Program-made: the position numbers and the translations under genes
Part shown: positions 17,801-26,578 of the stretch, in pieces
Numbering within the stretch: the stretch's first letter is position 1
Layout: each line of letters begins with the position of its first letter
DNA from: an uncultured Veillonella sp.
Lineage (GTDB): Bacteria; Bacillota; Negativicutes; Veillonellales; Veillonellaceae
Direction: 5' to 3'
Assembly (NCBI RefSeq): GCF_934230905.1
Contig: NZ_CAKQFJ010000010.1
Span: forward strand, 11,064 to 75,063
DNA: 64,000 nt
The notes under the pieces: generated by a model
The model's input: the letters and a program-made list of their open reading frames with translations, nothing else
Databases searched by the model: none
Told to the model about the DNA's origin: nothing

Positions 17801-19065
17801 CCAATATCTAAGATAAAGGATACATCAGGGCAGAAAAATTGAGCAGCACGATAATGAGCAATGGTTTCTACTTCACCAATATCGATGCCGAGAGCGCGTT
17901 TTAAAAATGCTTCGCCGTATCCGGTTACACCAGAATGAGCAATATAGGCACCTTTTGGCAATAATCCATAGATTTGCTCAATTAGCTCTTGCGATTTTTC
18001 TAATGGTTTACCATGATTGGGGCCATAATGAGAAAAGATAATCTCATTTTTACTGTTAATTAGAACAACCTTTAACGTAGTTGACCCTGCATCAATACCG
18101 AGGTAGCAAGGCCCCTCCGCATCTTTAATATCTGCCTTAGGTGTAACAGCCTTTGCATGACGTGCTCTAAATTCATTTAATTCATCCTCATTTCTAAATA
18201 GAGGATCAACACGATCAGTAGCTTCCATTGGAACACCAATAAGTGCACCAATTTCTTTTGTTAATTCACCAACCGTAATATCACGGCATTCATCATTCAT
18301 GAGAGCTGCACCTAATGCGATAAACAACTCACCATTTTCAGGAATAATACGGTGTGCTGTATCAAGCTCTAATGTGTCACAGAAACATTGACGCAATTCA
18401 GACAAGAATGTCAATGGGCCACCAAGGAAAGCTACATTACCTTCAATTTTGTGACCACATGCTAGACCTGCAATTGTTTGATTGACAATAGCTTGAAATA
18501 CAGATTTAGCAATATTTTCATGAGATGCACCTTGATTTAGTAAGGCTTGAACATCTGTCTTCGCAAATACACCACAACGTGCAGCGATAGGATATATCGT
18601 ATCAGCATTCATAGCCAATGTATTAAGACCAGATGCATCGGTTTGCAATAATGTTGCCATTTGATCGATGAAAGCACCGGTACCACCGGCACAAGAACCA
18701 TTCATCCGATGTTCTGCAGTACGACCTAGATAAGTAACCTTAGCATCTTCACCACCAAGCTCGATAATAACATCTGTTTGTGGATATAATGCTTTAATCG
18801 CCTTTGTTTCAGCAATTACCTCTTGAACAAAAGGTATACGCACCTTATCAGCCATCGCCATGCCGCCAGAACCTGTAATTGCTACGTGTACATTTTCATC
18901 TTCATGACCCACTTGAGCCTCTAGTAACAATGTATGAACAGTATCCAAAATATTAGCATAATGTCGGATATATTTTTTGTACAAATAATTATCTTGTTCG
19001 TCCAACAAAACGACCTTGACCGTTGTAGAGCCAACATCGATCCCCATACGTAAGGATTTTTGCAT
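14809..19065 (-). CDS. giant 2-hydroxyacyl-CoA dehydratase-type activase (BadF/HgdC family with DUF2229)
   Basis: About 1418 aa. Two ASKHA ATPase domains stand in tandem: GIDVGSTTVKVVLLD at the N-terminus and YLGIDAGSTTLKVVLIN near residue 325. Each has a Cys-containing GSCAGGTGAF- or CSSGCGSFIDT-type cluster loop. A NCGLCSNNC cysteine motif follows, then DUF2229 and a dehydratase-subunit-like C-terminal half. Such proteins probably drive an ATP-dependent electron transfer, but the natural partner is unknown. ATG 19065 has AAGAGAGGT 7 bases upstream; ATG 19122 does not. No hgdAB-like genes are adjacent. Confidence 0.85.
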   Translation of the reverse strand: MQKSLRMGIDVGSTTVKVVLLDEQDNYLYKKYIRHYANILDTVHTLLLEAQVGHEDENVHVAITGSGGMAMADKVRIPFVQEVIAETKAIKALYPQTDVIIELGGEDAKVTYLGRTAEHRMNGSCAGGTGAFIDQMATLLQTDASGLNTLAMNADTIYPIAARCGVFAKTDVQALLNQGASHENIAKSVFQAIVNQTIAGLACGHKIEGNVAFLGGPLTFLSELRQCFCDTLELDTAHRIIPENGELFIALGAALMNDECRDITVGELTKEIGALIGVPMEATDRVDPLFRNEDELNEFRARHAKAVTPKADIKDAEGPCYLGIDAGSTTLKVVLINSKNEIIFSHYGPNHGKPLEKSQELIEQIYGLLPKGAYIAHSGVTGYGEAFLKRALGIDIGEVETIAHYRAAQFFCPDVSFILDIGGQDMKCTKVRDGYIEDIVLNEACSSGCGSFIDTFATSLRLPIEQFAKEGLLAPMPIDLGSRCTVFMNSKVKQAQKEGATVPDIAAGLAYSVIKNALYKVLKVKDPKELGDHIVVQGGTFYNEAVLRAFEKLMGVEVIRPDVSGLMGAYGMALLASEAAEELQNQHSTLLDSEGLKSLQVSTSMRNCGLCSNNCMLTINAFSDGRTYVTGNRCDRGAGDMIQEKHKPVPNMVEVKLRRYFDYFLKKNIPEFEGKLRIGIPRVLNMYEDFPFWFTFFNQLGCEVVLSDYTTKDQYNKAIDTIPSDTACYPAKAVHGHIRDLSKAQVDLIWYPCIQHGPKEFSRDNNYHCPMVISYPELIRNNMQDVMGNTPFYAPFLPLADKKSLVPALVKALKELPFSKSDISKAVDTAWAEQEKCKADYREMTKKTVSRLVAEQVPTIVLAGRPYHLDSGINHGIPELITSLGMAVLTEDGVAPLGKDIKHLRVVDQWSYHSRLYHAAEFVSRTEGFQIVELNSFGCGLDSIVADQVKDILSARHKIHTLLKIDEGTNLGAVTIRLRSLQSVMERSMRKHHNPEAPVETVVDDTPAYDYERVVFTEEMRKTYKILVPQMSPLHFQLLEPVLKSEGYDFDMLPAPTRDDVETGLKYINNDACYPAIIVVGQLMSALLSGKYDVNKTAVIISQTGGGCRATNYIGYLRKALIDAGMKQVPILSLNASDMERQPGFKLTKSFLHRMIQAVVYGDALMQCVLATRPYEINPGSADALCDYWVKKLRERITKANIFQYSKYIKNIIEDFDNLPIDKSKPKPRVGVVGEIYVKFHPSANNHINELIEKEGGEVVTSGLLDFFLYCAMDSTYRAKHLDGTWLSGFFGSVAREALELYRLPYAKAVAASKHFDPLQRMTKVAKEASHYIDLGNQCGEGWFLTGDMIDLIEKGAKQVVCLQPFGCLPNHVSGKGMVKTLSEAYPDVRIAAIDYDPGSSAVNQANRLKLLLATMFE

Positions 19066-19128
19066 ATATACCTCTCTTGAAATTGAAGAATTGGTACTCT
19101 CGCACCATTTATCTTCATACATTTAAGT

Positions 19129-19151
19129 AAAAGCTATGTATCATAGCTTTT
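19129..19151 (-). promoter_or_regulatory. leader hairpin upstream of the activase gene
   Basis: AAAAGCTATG tat CATAGCTTTT, a perfect 10-bp stem with 3-nt loop, 64 bases before the activase start. The same arms, with one G-U change, recur upstream of the cycA-like gene (46863-46888). Confidence 0.5.
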
Positions 19152-19374
19152 AACTACACATTTAAAAATTTGAATATTAAATATATTATACAACAAACAC
19201 AGATAAATTCTAGGTTTTATCATATTCCAATGTGATATATAAAACATGACTATTCCTAATAAAATATATTTAATTCTGTATATTGTGTATTTTTAATTAT
19301 ACCACTTTATAATACATTACGTTGTGCGTAAAGATACATACTATAATTATAAATAATAAAACAAGGACTGTAAC

Positions 19375-19416
19375 AAAATGTGATTAAACCACGTTTATTA
19401 CAGTCCCTATTTATAT
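19375..19416 (-). terminator. terminator of metQ
   Basis: GGACTGTAA and TTACAGTCC close a hairpin that also pairs GTG with CAC inside. On the minus strand it is followed by TTGTTTTATTATT. It lies 63 bases beyond the metQ stop. Confidence 0.75.
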
Positions 19417-19478
19417 CTATAAAGTTCGATTTTTTTAAAATATACTACAACTTAGTATATTAACGTCTTGTTAAACAA

Positions 19479-20303
19479 TTAGAACGCTGGGATAATGGCC
19501 CCATTATAATGTTCTTCAATAAACTTTTTAATTTCTGGGGATTGTAACGCTTTAGCTAATTTTTGAATAGCTGGTTTATTTTCATCACCAGGATTTACAG
19601 AAAGAAGATTTGCATATGGAGAATCCGCTTTTTCTACAAATAAGCCATCTTTTGTAGGGTTGAGACCTGCTGGTAATGCATAGTTAGCATTGATAACAGC
19701 TGCATCTAAATCTTGAATAGAACGAGGAATTTGAGCTGCTTCTAATTCAATAATTTGAATGTTTTTAGGGTTGCTAGTCACGTCAAATACGGTATTAGTC
19801 AAACCAGTTGGATCTTTCAAGGTTACTAAACCTGCACTTTGCAATAAAAGAAGTGCACGAGCACTGTTTGTTGGGTCAGACGGAATCGCTACCTTTGCGC
19901 CATTAGGCAAATCTTTCAAGTCTTTAATTTTTTGAGAATAAATAGCTAATGGTTCAATATGAACTGGTGCAAAACTTACAAAATTTGTACCATGCTCTTT
20001 ATTATAGTTATTTTGATAAGGTACGTTTGCAAAGAAGTTTGCATCAACTTCATGACTAGATAATGCCATATTTGGTTGAATATAATCTGTAAATTCAATA
20101 ATTTGTAAATCTACACCTTCTTTAGCTAAAATTGGCTTAACTTGTTCTAATATTTCTGCATGAGGCACTGGATTTGCGGCCACTTTTAATACCTCTGCTT
20201 TAGAACCGTTAGAACCTTCATTATTAGTGGATGAGCCACAACCACTAATCAGTAAAGACGCCCCTAATACGGCCGTCGCAGCTAATGCTAACCATTTTTT
20301 CAT
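19479..20303 (-). CDS. metQ: MetQ/NlpA-family substrate-binding lipoprotein
   Basis: 274 aa. The signal peptide ends in lipobox LISGC with the lipidated Cys at 22. The mature part (EILEQVKPILAKEGVDLQII then HEVDANFFANVPYQNNY) is typical of D/L-methionine-binding proteins of MetNIQ importers. No ATPase (metN) or permease (metI) gene is adjacent, so it is an orphan that must use transporter parts encoded elsewhere. No SAM riboswitch or T-box was recognised upstream. AGGAGG precedes the ATG. Confidence 0.85.
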   Translation of the reverse strand: MKKWLALAATAVLGASLLISGCGSSTNNEGSNGSKAEVLKVAANPVPHAEILEQVKPILAKEGVDLQIIEFTDYIQPNMALSSHEVDANFFANVPYQNNYNKEHGTNFVSFAPVHIEPLAIYSQKIKDLKDLPNGAKVAIPSDPTNSARALLLLQSAGLVTLKDPTGLTNTVFDVTSNPKNIQIIELEAAQIPRSIQDLDAAVINANYALPAGLNPTKDGLFVEKADSPYANLLSVNPGDENKPAIQKLAKALQSPEIKKFIEEHYNGAIIPAF

Positions 20304-20672
20304 GTAATCCTCCTATCTACGATGAAAACCTGCATCTATAGACGAGGACTCATACGTATACAATATATGTAGATATTGTAATAAATTTATTTTTCTTATC
20401 TTGTATCTACATTTAATTATTTAATATTTTCGATATAGCAAGTATATCAATTTAATTCCCACTTGCATAATAGATTTTATATATCAATTAATATAACCTT
20501 AATCTATAGCAAGATAAGAGTAATTACATTTAACTAAGCCAAGTACATAAAAACGGTGCTAAGACGATTCCCCGTACTACTAGGTAATATACCTAATAGG
20601 TGAAATCAAACTTAGTACCGTTATAAATATTGCTTTATATAATAAACAATTTAATCAAAATCAAAAATCAAC
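20304..20672. other. 369-bp intergenic region upstream of metQ
   Basis: AT-rich. It contains the DUF389 terminator at 20553-20621 and, nearer metQ, presumably its promoter. No riboswitch fold or coding frame was recognised. Confidence 0.45.
20553..20621 (-). terminator. complex hairpin terminator of the DUF389 gene
   Basis: ACGGTGCTAAG and CTTAGTACCGT pair over 11 bp (one G-U) and enclose an inner TAGGTA/TACCTA hairpin. On the minus strand it is followed by TTTTTATG. Confidence 0.75.
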
Positions 20673-21986
20673 TTATAGAGTTGATGTTGTTTGCTCGATA
20701 GAAATAGTTACAGGTGCCGATAATTTAGCCTCTAGCCAAGCTTTTATTCGTTCCAAATCTGCATCAGATACAGTGGACGTGGTATAGATAACCACCATAT
20801 AGCGACGCGCTTTAGGCTGTTCTAGATTATCTATCAAAGGCATACCTTCCACTTTACTTACAAACGGGAATAACGCCTTTGCTTCAGCTTCTGTCGTTTT
20901 CATAGTGTTTATAGTTTCACTTACTAATTGATAAGTCGGCTGGTACAGATTACTCAAGTTTTTATATTTTTCAAGATTCTCTGAAGACTTATTCAAGTTT
21001 GTCTTGTCCATAGTAGATTTGTTCTCATCTACGCTATTAACAAACCGCAATGTATAAGGCTGCAAGTACTCATCTTTCTGTAACTTGTCATGCAACTGGG
21101 ATTGTTCCTCTGAAGTCACAGGAGCTCCTATAACTACTATACCTACTAGCTTATTCGCTCGATCCAATGAATAATCAATCACTTGTCGACGTCCATCTTG
21201 ATTAATATCGTTCTTAATAAACTGCTCTATATGATTTGACTCAGAATACTTGATAGTCATATCATAGCCTGCATAAATACTTGGTATAGCCATAATAAGA
21301 CCAATCACAAGAAATATTAGCTGGTTACGACGATTAATCTCTTCTGCTTGCTTATAGGATGGTAAACTATATACACCCTTTAAAACAATAAAAGATGCAA
21401 AAAAAATGAAAAATGCATTTATAAAGAATAGATAGCCAGCACCAAAGAAATAGTTCCAATTTCCATTAGCAAGTCCATATCCTGCCGTACATAGTGGTGG
21501 CATAAGTGCAGTCGCAATCGCAACCCCTGGTATAACATTATCTAAGGTCTTACGCGTTTGCCCAATAATCCCTGCTAACCCACCAAATATAGCAATGAAT
21601 ACATCAAAAATACTCGGTTCTGTACGCGCTAATAGTTCAGATGTAGCCGTCTGAACGGGAGAAATATAAAAATATAAAGTAGATGCCAAAACAGCAATTG
21701 TAATCTGTAAGGACAATCTTAAAATAGCACTTTTCACAACTGTAAAATTAAGCGTAGCGAAGCCAAAACCAGTTGCCAGAATAGGTCCCATCAACGGCGA
21801 TATAAGCATAGCACCAATAATAACTGCCGTACTATTCATATTTAACCCAATAGAGGCAATAAACATAGAGAGGATTAGGATAACCAACGCAGGCCCCTTA
21901 ATCTTAGCCCCACCTATCAACCTTTTAGCAATAGTTGCATCATCAGCTCGCTCAAAATGTATATCAAAGTATTTATTTATTTCCAT
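20673..21986 (-). CDS. DUF389 (TIGR00341-type) integral membrane protein
   Basis: 437 aa. The DUF389 core is recognised from MNSTAVIIGAMLISPLMGPI and IATALMPPLCTAGYGLANGN, in a membrane region of six or more helices (about residues 30-230). A soluble C-terminal half follows. The function of this family is unknown. It is the last gene of a minus-strand set NUDIX-cobT-DUF389 with gaps of 1 and 9 bases, so it is co-transcribed with cobT, but no functional link is evident. Confidence 0.85.
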   Translation of the reverse strand: MEINKYFDIHFERADDATIAKRLIGGAKIKGPALVILILSMFIASIGLNMNSTAVIIGAMLISPLMGPILATGFGFATLNFTVVKSAILRLSLQITIAVLASTLYFYISPVQTATSELLARTEPSIFDVFIAIFGGLAGIIGQTRKTLDNVIPGVAIATALMPPLCTAGYGLANGNWNYFFGAGYLFFINAFFIFFASFIVLKGVYSLPSYKQAEEINRRNQLIFLVIGLIMAIPSIYAGYDMTIKYSESNHIEQFIKNDINQDGRRQVIDYSLDRANKLVGIVVIGAPVTSEEQSQLHDKLQKDEYLQPYTLRFVNSVDENKSTMDKTNLNKSSENLEKYKNLSNLYQPTYQLVSETINTMKTTEAEAKALFPFVSKVEGMPLIDNLEQPKARRYMVVIYTTSTVSDADLERIKAWLEAKLSAPVTISIEQTTSTL

Positions 21987-21995
21987 TCTTCTTCC

Positions 21996-23033
21996 TTATA
22001 ATTTCATCAAATCTGCAAAGGTACCTACGTTTACAAACATGTACTGTGTGGTTTTTAACATTTGAACCATTAAGATAGCCCCCGTGCCTTCCCCCATCGA
22101 CATGTGTGCTTGGATAGGTACCATATCTTGTGTAATCCCCACCTCAGACAAAGCAAGCTCCGTACCTTTTTCGCGGGAATGATGAGATGGCAATGCATAG
22201 TCCTTAACGCGATCATTCATGTGTACTGCACAAGCCGCTGCTACAGCTGTAATAAAACCATCAATAACAAAAGGCTTTTTAAAATTAACACAAGCTATCA
22301 TAGCTCCAAGAATAGCAGCTATATCAAATCCCCCTACATGGGCTACAATGTTACGAACTCGGTCATGCTCACTTTCAGTAATAATACTAGCCTTATGATT
22401 ATCTAATACAGCACGGACAAAATCAATTTTACGCTTCATCAAATCAGGTTTATCAGGCCAAGAACCTGGCCCTACAGTTTCAGTTGGATCGGCACCAGTT
22501 AAAGCTGATAACACACAAGCAGAGGTTGTCGTATTGCCTAGTCCCATTTCACCAAAGGAAAATAGATTTATCCCTTGCTCTACATAATGTTTGACTCGTT
22601 CATAGCCCGCTTTAAAGGCATTATTAAACTCATCCGCAGTCATAGCAGAGTGATTTAATATATTCTTTGTTCCCTTCACTACTTTACGATCTACGCCAAT
22701 AGCATCATTCGAAGCAATACCTACATCGACGACCTCATAAGGAATGTTGTTAAAGTTACAAAATTGCGTCGCCGACGAGCGGCCTAGTAACATATTGCGC
22801 GACTGCTTTTGGGTTACCTCATAGTTATAGCCTACATAGCCTTCCATGTTACAACCATTATCGGCAGAAAATATGATATGCTGTGGTCGAATTTCACCAT
22901 CTATACGCCCCCAAGCGGTACAAATTTTACGGAAATAGACTTCCCATAAACCAAGACCACCTGGTATAAGGCACTTAGCTTGGAGAAATTTATTCAGTTC
23001 TCTATCGAATGAAGTTAGTTCATTTTCTTTCAT
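21996..23033 (-). CDS. cobT: nicotinate-nucleotide:dimethylbenzimidazole phosphoribosyltransferase
   Basis: 345 aa, family length. Core motifs GEMGLGNTTTSACVLSALTG and the catalytic-Glu segment MSMGEGTGA near the C-terminus identify CobT. It transfers phosphoribose to a benzimidazole-type base to make the alpha-ribazole lower ligand of cobalamin. Methylmalonyl-CoA mutase of propionate fermenters needs this cofactor. The start lies 1 base after the NUDIX stop with only a distant AGGT, so translation probably depends on coupling. No other cob gene is nearby. Confidence 0.9.
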   Translation of the reverse strand: MKENELTSFDRELNKFLQAKCLIPGGLGLWEVYFRKICTAWGRIDGEIRPQHIIFSADNGCNMEGYVGYNYEVTQKQSRNMLLGRSSATQFCNFNNIPYEVVDVGIASNDAIGVDRKVVKGTKNILNHSAMTADEFNNAFKAGYERVKHYVEQGINLFSFGEMGLGNTTTSACVLSALTGADPTETVGPGSWPDKPDLMKRKIDFVRAVLDNHKASIITESEHDRVRNIVAHVGGFDIAAILGAMIACVNFKKPFVIDGFITAVAAACAVHMNDRVKDYALPSHHSREKGTELALSEVGITQDMVPIQAHMSMGEGTGAILMVQMLKTTQYMFVNVGTFADLMKL

Positions 23034-23034
23034 T

Positions 23035-23658
23035 TTATATATTATTACCTTGACGATATAAATCTAAGAAATTTTTCAATACCCTACCGGTTAAGCCCCA
23101 GATCGTATATTGCTTATAGGGATAAAAATATACGGAATAATTTTGACGAATTTTCCAATCAATCTGATATCCTTCCAGAAGGTTAAACGGAAAATCTCGC
23201 AATGGCTTTGTGCCAATATCTAAATGCCCCACAGTAGGCTCCATTTTAAGCAAATGCGATAATGGTACTGTAAAGATTTCTCCTACCTCAGCATTATTAG
23301 GATCAAACTCTGATGTATGCAATCGAACTACTACGGCATGTAGTTTAACGCCAATGGCCGACACTAAACAATCTAAAGGACCTAATAACTCAATCTGTTC
23401 AATAGCTATACCAAGCTCTTCCGAGCACTCTCTAATAGCCGCATCAGCACCAGTCTTATCGGTACTTTCAAAGTGTCCACCGGGAAAACTAATTTCGCCA
23501 GGTTGTCTCCGTAGTTGGTGGCTACGCACAGTGAATACAATATGATCTTTACCATCAACTTCTAATAAGGGTACTGCTACAGCAGCAGTAATAACATCAA
23601 TATCTGTAGTTACTTGTGATTCACGGTTAATCAAAAATTCAGTTAATTGTCTATCCAT
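23035..23658 (-). CDS. NUDIX hydrolase, CoA pyrophosphatase type
   Basis: 207 aa. The Nudix box runs from G61 (GHFESTDKTGADAAIREC then SEELGI) with R76, E77, E80 and E81 as metal-binding residues. LRRQPGEISFPGG just before it is the CoA-pyrophosphatase (NudL/YeaB) signature, so it probably hydrolyses CoA or acyl-CoA to 4'-phosphopantetheine. ATG 23658 has AAGGAGG 7 bases upstream; longer in-frame starts run into the preceding terminator. Confidence 0.85.
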   Translation of the reverse strand: MDRQLTEFLINRESQVTTDIDVITAAVAVPLLEVDGKDHIVFTVRSHQLRRQPGEISFPGGHFESTDKTGADAAIRECSEELGIAIEQIELLGPLDCLVSAIGVKLHAVVVRLHTSEFDPNNAEVGEIFTVPLSHLLKMEPTVGHLDIGTKPLRDFPFNLLEGYQIDWKIRQNYSVYFYPYKQYTIWGLTGRVLKNFLDLYRQGNNI

Positions 23659-23750
23659 AGCAATCCTCCTTATCTTAATTATACCAACTATTGTTTTCAT
23701 CAAAATAGTATAAATCGCACAAATCATTAAATTTGACGAATAAGCGCAAA

Positions 23751-23784
23751 AATAGGTTGCCCCATATCTAAGAGGCAACCTATT
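23751..23784 (-). terminator. terminator of the DAACS symporter gene
   Basis: AATAGGTTGCC and GGCAACCTATT form an 11-bp stem; on the minus strand TTTTTG follows. Confidence 0.85.
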
Positions 23785-23814
23785 CATATATAGTATGCGA
23801 TTATTAAGTACAAC

Positions 23815-25137
23815 CTAAGCGCCTTGGAATTGAGGCAAATCATCATGAGAGTCAGGATCGTCTAATGTGCCTTTTAAATCATTATCTACCATAGCGCAAA
23901 CGGATGCATCAGACCAAACATTTTCAGCTGTTTCAATCATATCGATAATCGTGTAGATTGGCAAGATAATACCAAGCAAACCGATTGGTGCACCGATAGA
24001 ACTCATCAAGGATAATGTTAGGAAATAACATCCCATTGGAACACCTGCATTACCAATAGCTGCTAACACAGCAATGAAAAGCCATGCAACCATAGTGCCA
24101 GCAGTCAATTCAATGCCTGCATTTTGCATTACAAACAAGGATGTAACAAGAATAAAAGCTGCACAACCATTCATGTTAATTGTTGTACAAATTGGTAATA
24201 CAAAACGGGCAACAGAAGGATGTGCTTTCAAGTTATCTTCTGCAGATGCCAATGTTACAGGCAATGTAGCGGCAGAAGATTTAGTGAACAACGCAACGGC
24301 TACAGCTGGGGACATTTTACGGAATACATCTAGAGGATTTAAGCCACGGAACAACAAGAACAATGGAATAACTATAAAGAATTGAATCAAGTTACCACCG
24401 ATTACAACAGCAGTATATTTACCTAAAGCACCAACGATTACGCCCGCTTCAATTTGAGCAGATAATTGACCTGCAAAGGCAAGGATACCGATTGGTAAAA
24501 TATAAAGTAATCCTCTAATCAATGTAAATAATAACTCTTGTAAACCGAATAACACTTTTAATACTGCTTCGCGGCCTTCTGTACGAGGCATGAAAGCAAA
24601 GGCTAAACCAACAGAAGCAGAGATGAACATAACGGACAATACGTTACCTTCCAAATATGGCTTCAAAATATTATTAGGAATAACAGATAAGAAGTGATCG
24701 TAATATGTCACATGACCAAGTTTTTCAGGTACTTGCGCTGCACCAGCACCGATTACATCAAGAGGTAAGTTACCTGGAGCAATCCAAAGGAACAAGCCAA
24801 GACCAACAGCTGCTGCGCAAATTGTTGTTAACAAAGTATAAGTTACGGCATGACCAAAAATTCGACCGGTATCTTTCTTAGCCCCCAACATAGACAATGT
24901 AGTAATAACTGCTAGTGATACAGTAGGTATTGCAATGAATTGGAATAGATGTGTAAATACTGCCGCAATAAAATTAAATAAGTCATTAAGAATTGGAATA
25001 TGTTGCCACCCTAAAATGGCACCAATGATGAGCGCCCCCATCCATAAAATAAATTGACGTAATTTACCTTGCCCACGGCTTTTTAAGGTAATCTCTTGTG
25101 CTAGAGCATCAACATTTTTGTTATTTTGTTCCGCCAT
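23815..25137 (-). CDS. dicarboxylate/amino acid:cation symporter (DAACS family)
   Basis: 440 aa with the DAACS architecture of eight membrane helices and two re-entrant loops. The conserved AALFTKSSAATLPVTLASAE and NMNGCAAFI-type (TTINMNGCAAF) motifs form the substrate site. Likely substrates are glutamate, aspartate or C4-dicarboxylates with protons or sodium. ATG 25137 lies 6 bases after AGAGAGGTG; a GTG at 25146 falls inside that site. It is monocistronic, with terminators on both sides. Confidence 0.88.
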   Translation of the reverse strand: MAEQNNKNVDALAQEITLKSRGQGKLRQFILWMGALIIGAILGWQHIPILNDLFNFIAAVFTHLFQFIAIPTVSLAVITTLSMLGAKKDTGRIFGHAVTYTLLTTICAAAVGLGLFLWIAPGNLPLDVIGAGAAQVPEKLGHVTYYDHFLSVIPNNILKPYLEGNVLSVMFISASVGLAFAFMPRTEGREAVLKVLFGLQELLFTLIRGLLYILPIGILAFAGQLSAQIEAGVIVGALGKYTAVVIGGNLIQFFIVIPLFLLFRGLNPLDVFRKMSPAVAVALFTKSSAATLPVTLASAEDNLKAHPSVARFVLPICTTINMNGCAAFILVTSLFVMQNAGIELTAGTMVAWLFIAVLAAIGNAGVPMGCYFLTLSLMSSIGAPIGLLGIILPIYTIIDMIETAENVWSDASVCAMVDNDLKGTLDDPDSHDDLPQFQGA

Positions 25138-25183
25138 AAAAAACACCTCTCTTAAAAGTAACCATAACTAGAGACTAAAAAAG

Positions 25184-25212
25184 ATAATCCCAGCCCTAGC
25201 GGCTGGGATTAT
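25184..25212 (-). terminator. terminator of the iron alcohol dehydrogenase gene
   Basis: ATAATCCCAGCC ctagc GGCTGGGATTAT, a 12-bp perfect stem followed on the minus strand by CTTTTTTAG. Confidence 0.9.
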
Positions 25213-25280
25213 TGATATGACCTAGTCTCTTATTAATTCCCATTATACAAATATGTTTTAAATGTGTCAAACTTAAATAC

Positions 25281-26453
25281 CTAAAACATTTTCTTATATA
25301 ACACTTCTATATCGTTACGGTTCACTTCAGCTACTGTATTAGCAATATTCCCTGCAGCTACTACGTATACATTGTCCACAAGCCAAGGAATGTCTTTTTT
25401 AGTAAATCCTAATTCTGTAAGGTTTGTGGTAAGGTCTAATTCATGTACCATAAGGCGTAATGCTTCACCGAGTTCAGAACCATCACCATGATTGAATATT
25501 CTTGCCAATGCATTAAATTTTTCAGGGTTAGCGCTCCATGTGTATTCCACTACAACAGGTTCAATAACTGCAAGGCCAACACCATGGGTGATATCTTTAA
25601 GACCACTAGCAGGATGTTCCATACCATGGCCTAGTGTGACACCTGCTGTATTGATAACCATACCCCCAATTGTACTCGCTAGTGTTATAGATTCCCACGC
25701 TTTTATTACTTGTTGTTCGTTGAGTATCTCTGGTTTACCATCGGCAATAGCTTTCACATGTTTATATAAAGGCACAAGATATTGCGCTAATAATGTCACC
25801 GCATAGTGAGCTAGTGCATCGGTGAAAGGTTGCGCCGTTTTAGATGTATACGCCTCGATATTATGACATAGCGCATCAAAGCCTACAGACGCCAACACAT
25901 GAGGCGGCATTGTGCCCATTACAGCGGGATCTACGATAGACACCTTAGGCACAATCGCATTACAACGCAAAGATTTCTTATCTCCCGTTTCAGGGTTCGT
26001 AAGGACACCAAAACCATTACCTTCAGAGCCTGTGCCACAGGTAGTAGGAATTACAATAAGAGGTAACGCATTATCGCTTGTTTTACGATTGAATATATAG
26101 TCATTAATATCCCCTTCGTTAACAGCCATGAAGGCAATGCCCTTTGCACAGTCCATAATGGACCCACCACCAATGGCAATAACCATATCACAACTTTCAG
26201 ATTTAGCTATAATAGCACCGTCTAAGGCAGTAGTAGTCAACGGGTTAGCATCAACTTGATCAAATAGCACATGATTAATATGAGCTGCATCAAGTTTTGC
26301 CACTACACGATCATATAAACCAGATTTTTTAGCACTAGTTCGGCCTGTTACAATAAGAGCTTTCTTGCCATACGATTTTACAAAATCTGCAACATGATCT
26401 ACTTTATTCCAACCAAATTGGATATTTACGGGTAAAAAATACGAGAATTCCAT
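25281..26453 (-). CDS. iron-containing alcohol dehydrogenase
   Basis: 390 aa, family length. The NAD-binding segment AIGGGSIMDCAKGIAFM is near residue 97 and metal-ligand segments GFDALCHNIEAYTSK and LGHGMEHPASG follow. These enzymes interconvert alcohols and aldehydes or ketones with NAD(P)H; the closest type is butanol/1,3-propanediol dehydrogenase-like, but the substrate is not certain. AAAAGAGGTCGC precedes the ATG. It is monocistronic. Confidence 0.88.
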   Translation of the reverse strand: MEFSYFLPVNIQFGWNKVDHVADFVKSYGKKALIVTGRTSAKKSGLYDRVVAKLDAAHINHVLFDQVDANPLTTTALDGAIIAKSESCDMVIAIGGGSIMDCAKGIAFMAVNEGDINDYIFNRKTSDNALPLIVIPTTCGTGSEGNGFGVLTNPETGDKKSLRCNAIVPKVSIVDPAVMGTMPPHVLASVGFDALCHNIEAYTSKTAQPFTDALAHYAVTLLAQYLVPLYKHVKAIADGKPEILNEQQVIKAWESITLASTIGGMVINTAGVTLGHGMEHPASGLKDITHGVGLAVIEPVVVEYTWSANPEKFNALARIFNHGDGSELGEALRLMVHELDLTTNLTELGFTKKDIPWLVDNVYVVAAGNIANTVAEVNRNDIEVLYKKMF

Positions 26454-26539
26454 ATAAGCGACCTCTTTTCTTTACATTATTATATCTTTATCGTAATGTA
26501 CCTCAATACGTTCGTCAATACGTTACATTATCAAAAGAA

Positions 26540-26572
26540 AAACAGCAGTGCCCCTCTATAACACTGCTGTTT
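26540..26572 (-). terminator. terminator of the flavodoxin gene
   Basis: AAACAGCAGTG and CACTGCTGTTT pair over 11 bp; TTTCTTTTG follows on the minus strand. It begins only 6 bases after the stop codon. Confidence 0.88.
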
Positions 26573-26578
26573 ATTGGT

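Larger units (their letters stand above)
19123..19478. other. 356-bp control region between metQ and the activase gene
   Basis: It contains a small hairpin at 19129-19151, a likely minus-strand -10 (TATAAT in an AT-rich stretch near 19185) for the activase gene, and the metQ terminator at 19375-19416. No coding frame was seen. Confidence 0.5.

Noticed and set aside
20304..20552. SAM riboswitch or T-box before metQ
   Set aside because: No conserved core sequences or T-box bulge were found.
23659..23750. Cobalamin riboswitch before the NUDIX-cobT operon
   Set aside because: The interval is under 100 bp, AT-rich and without the B12-box sequence.
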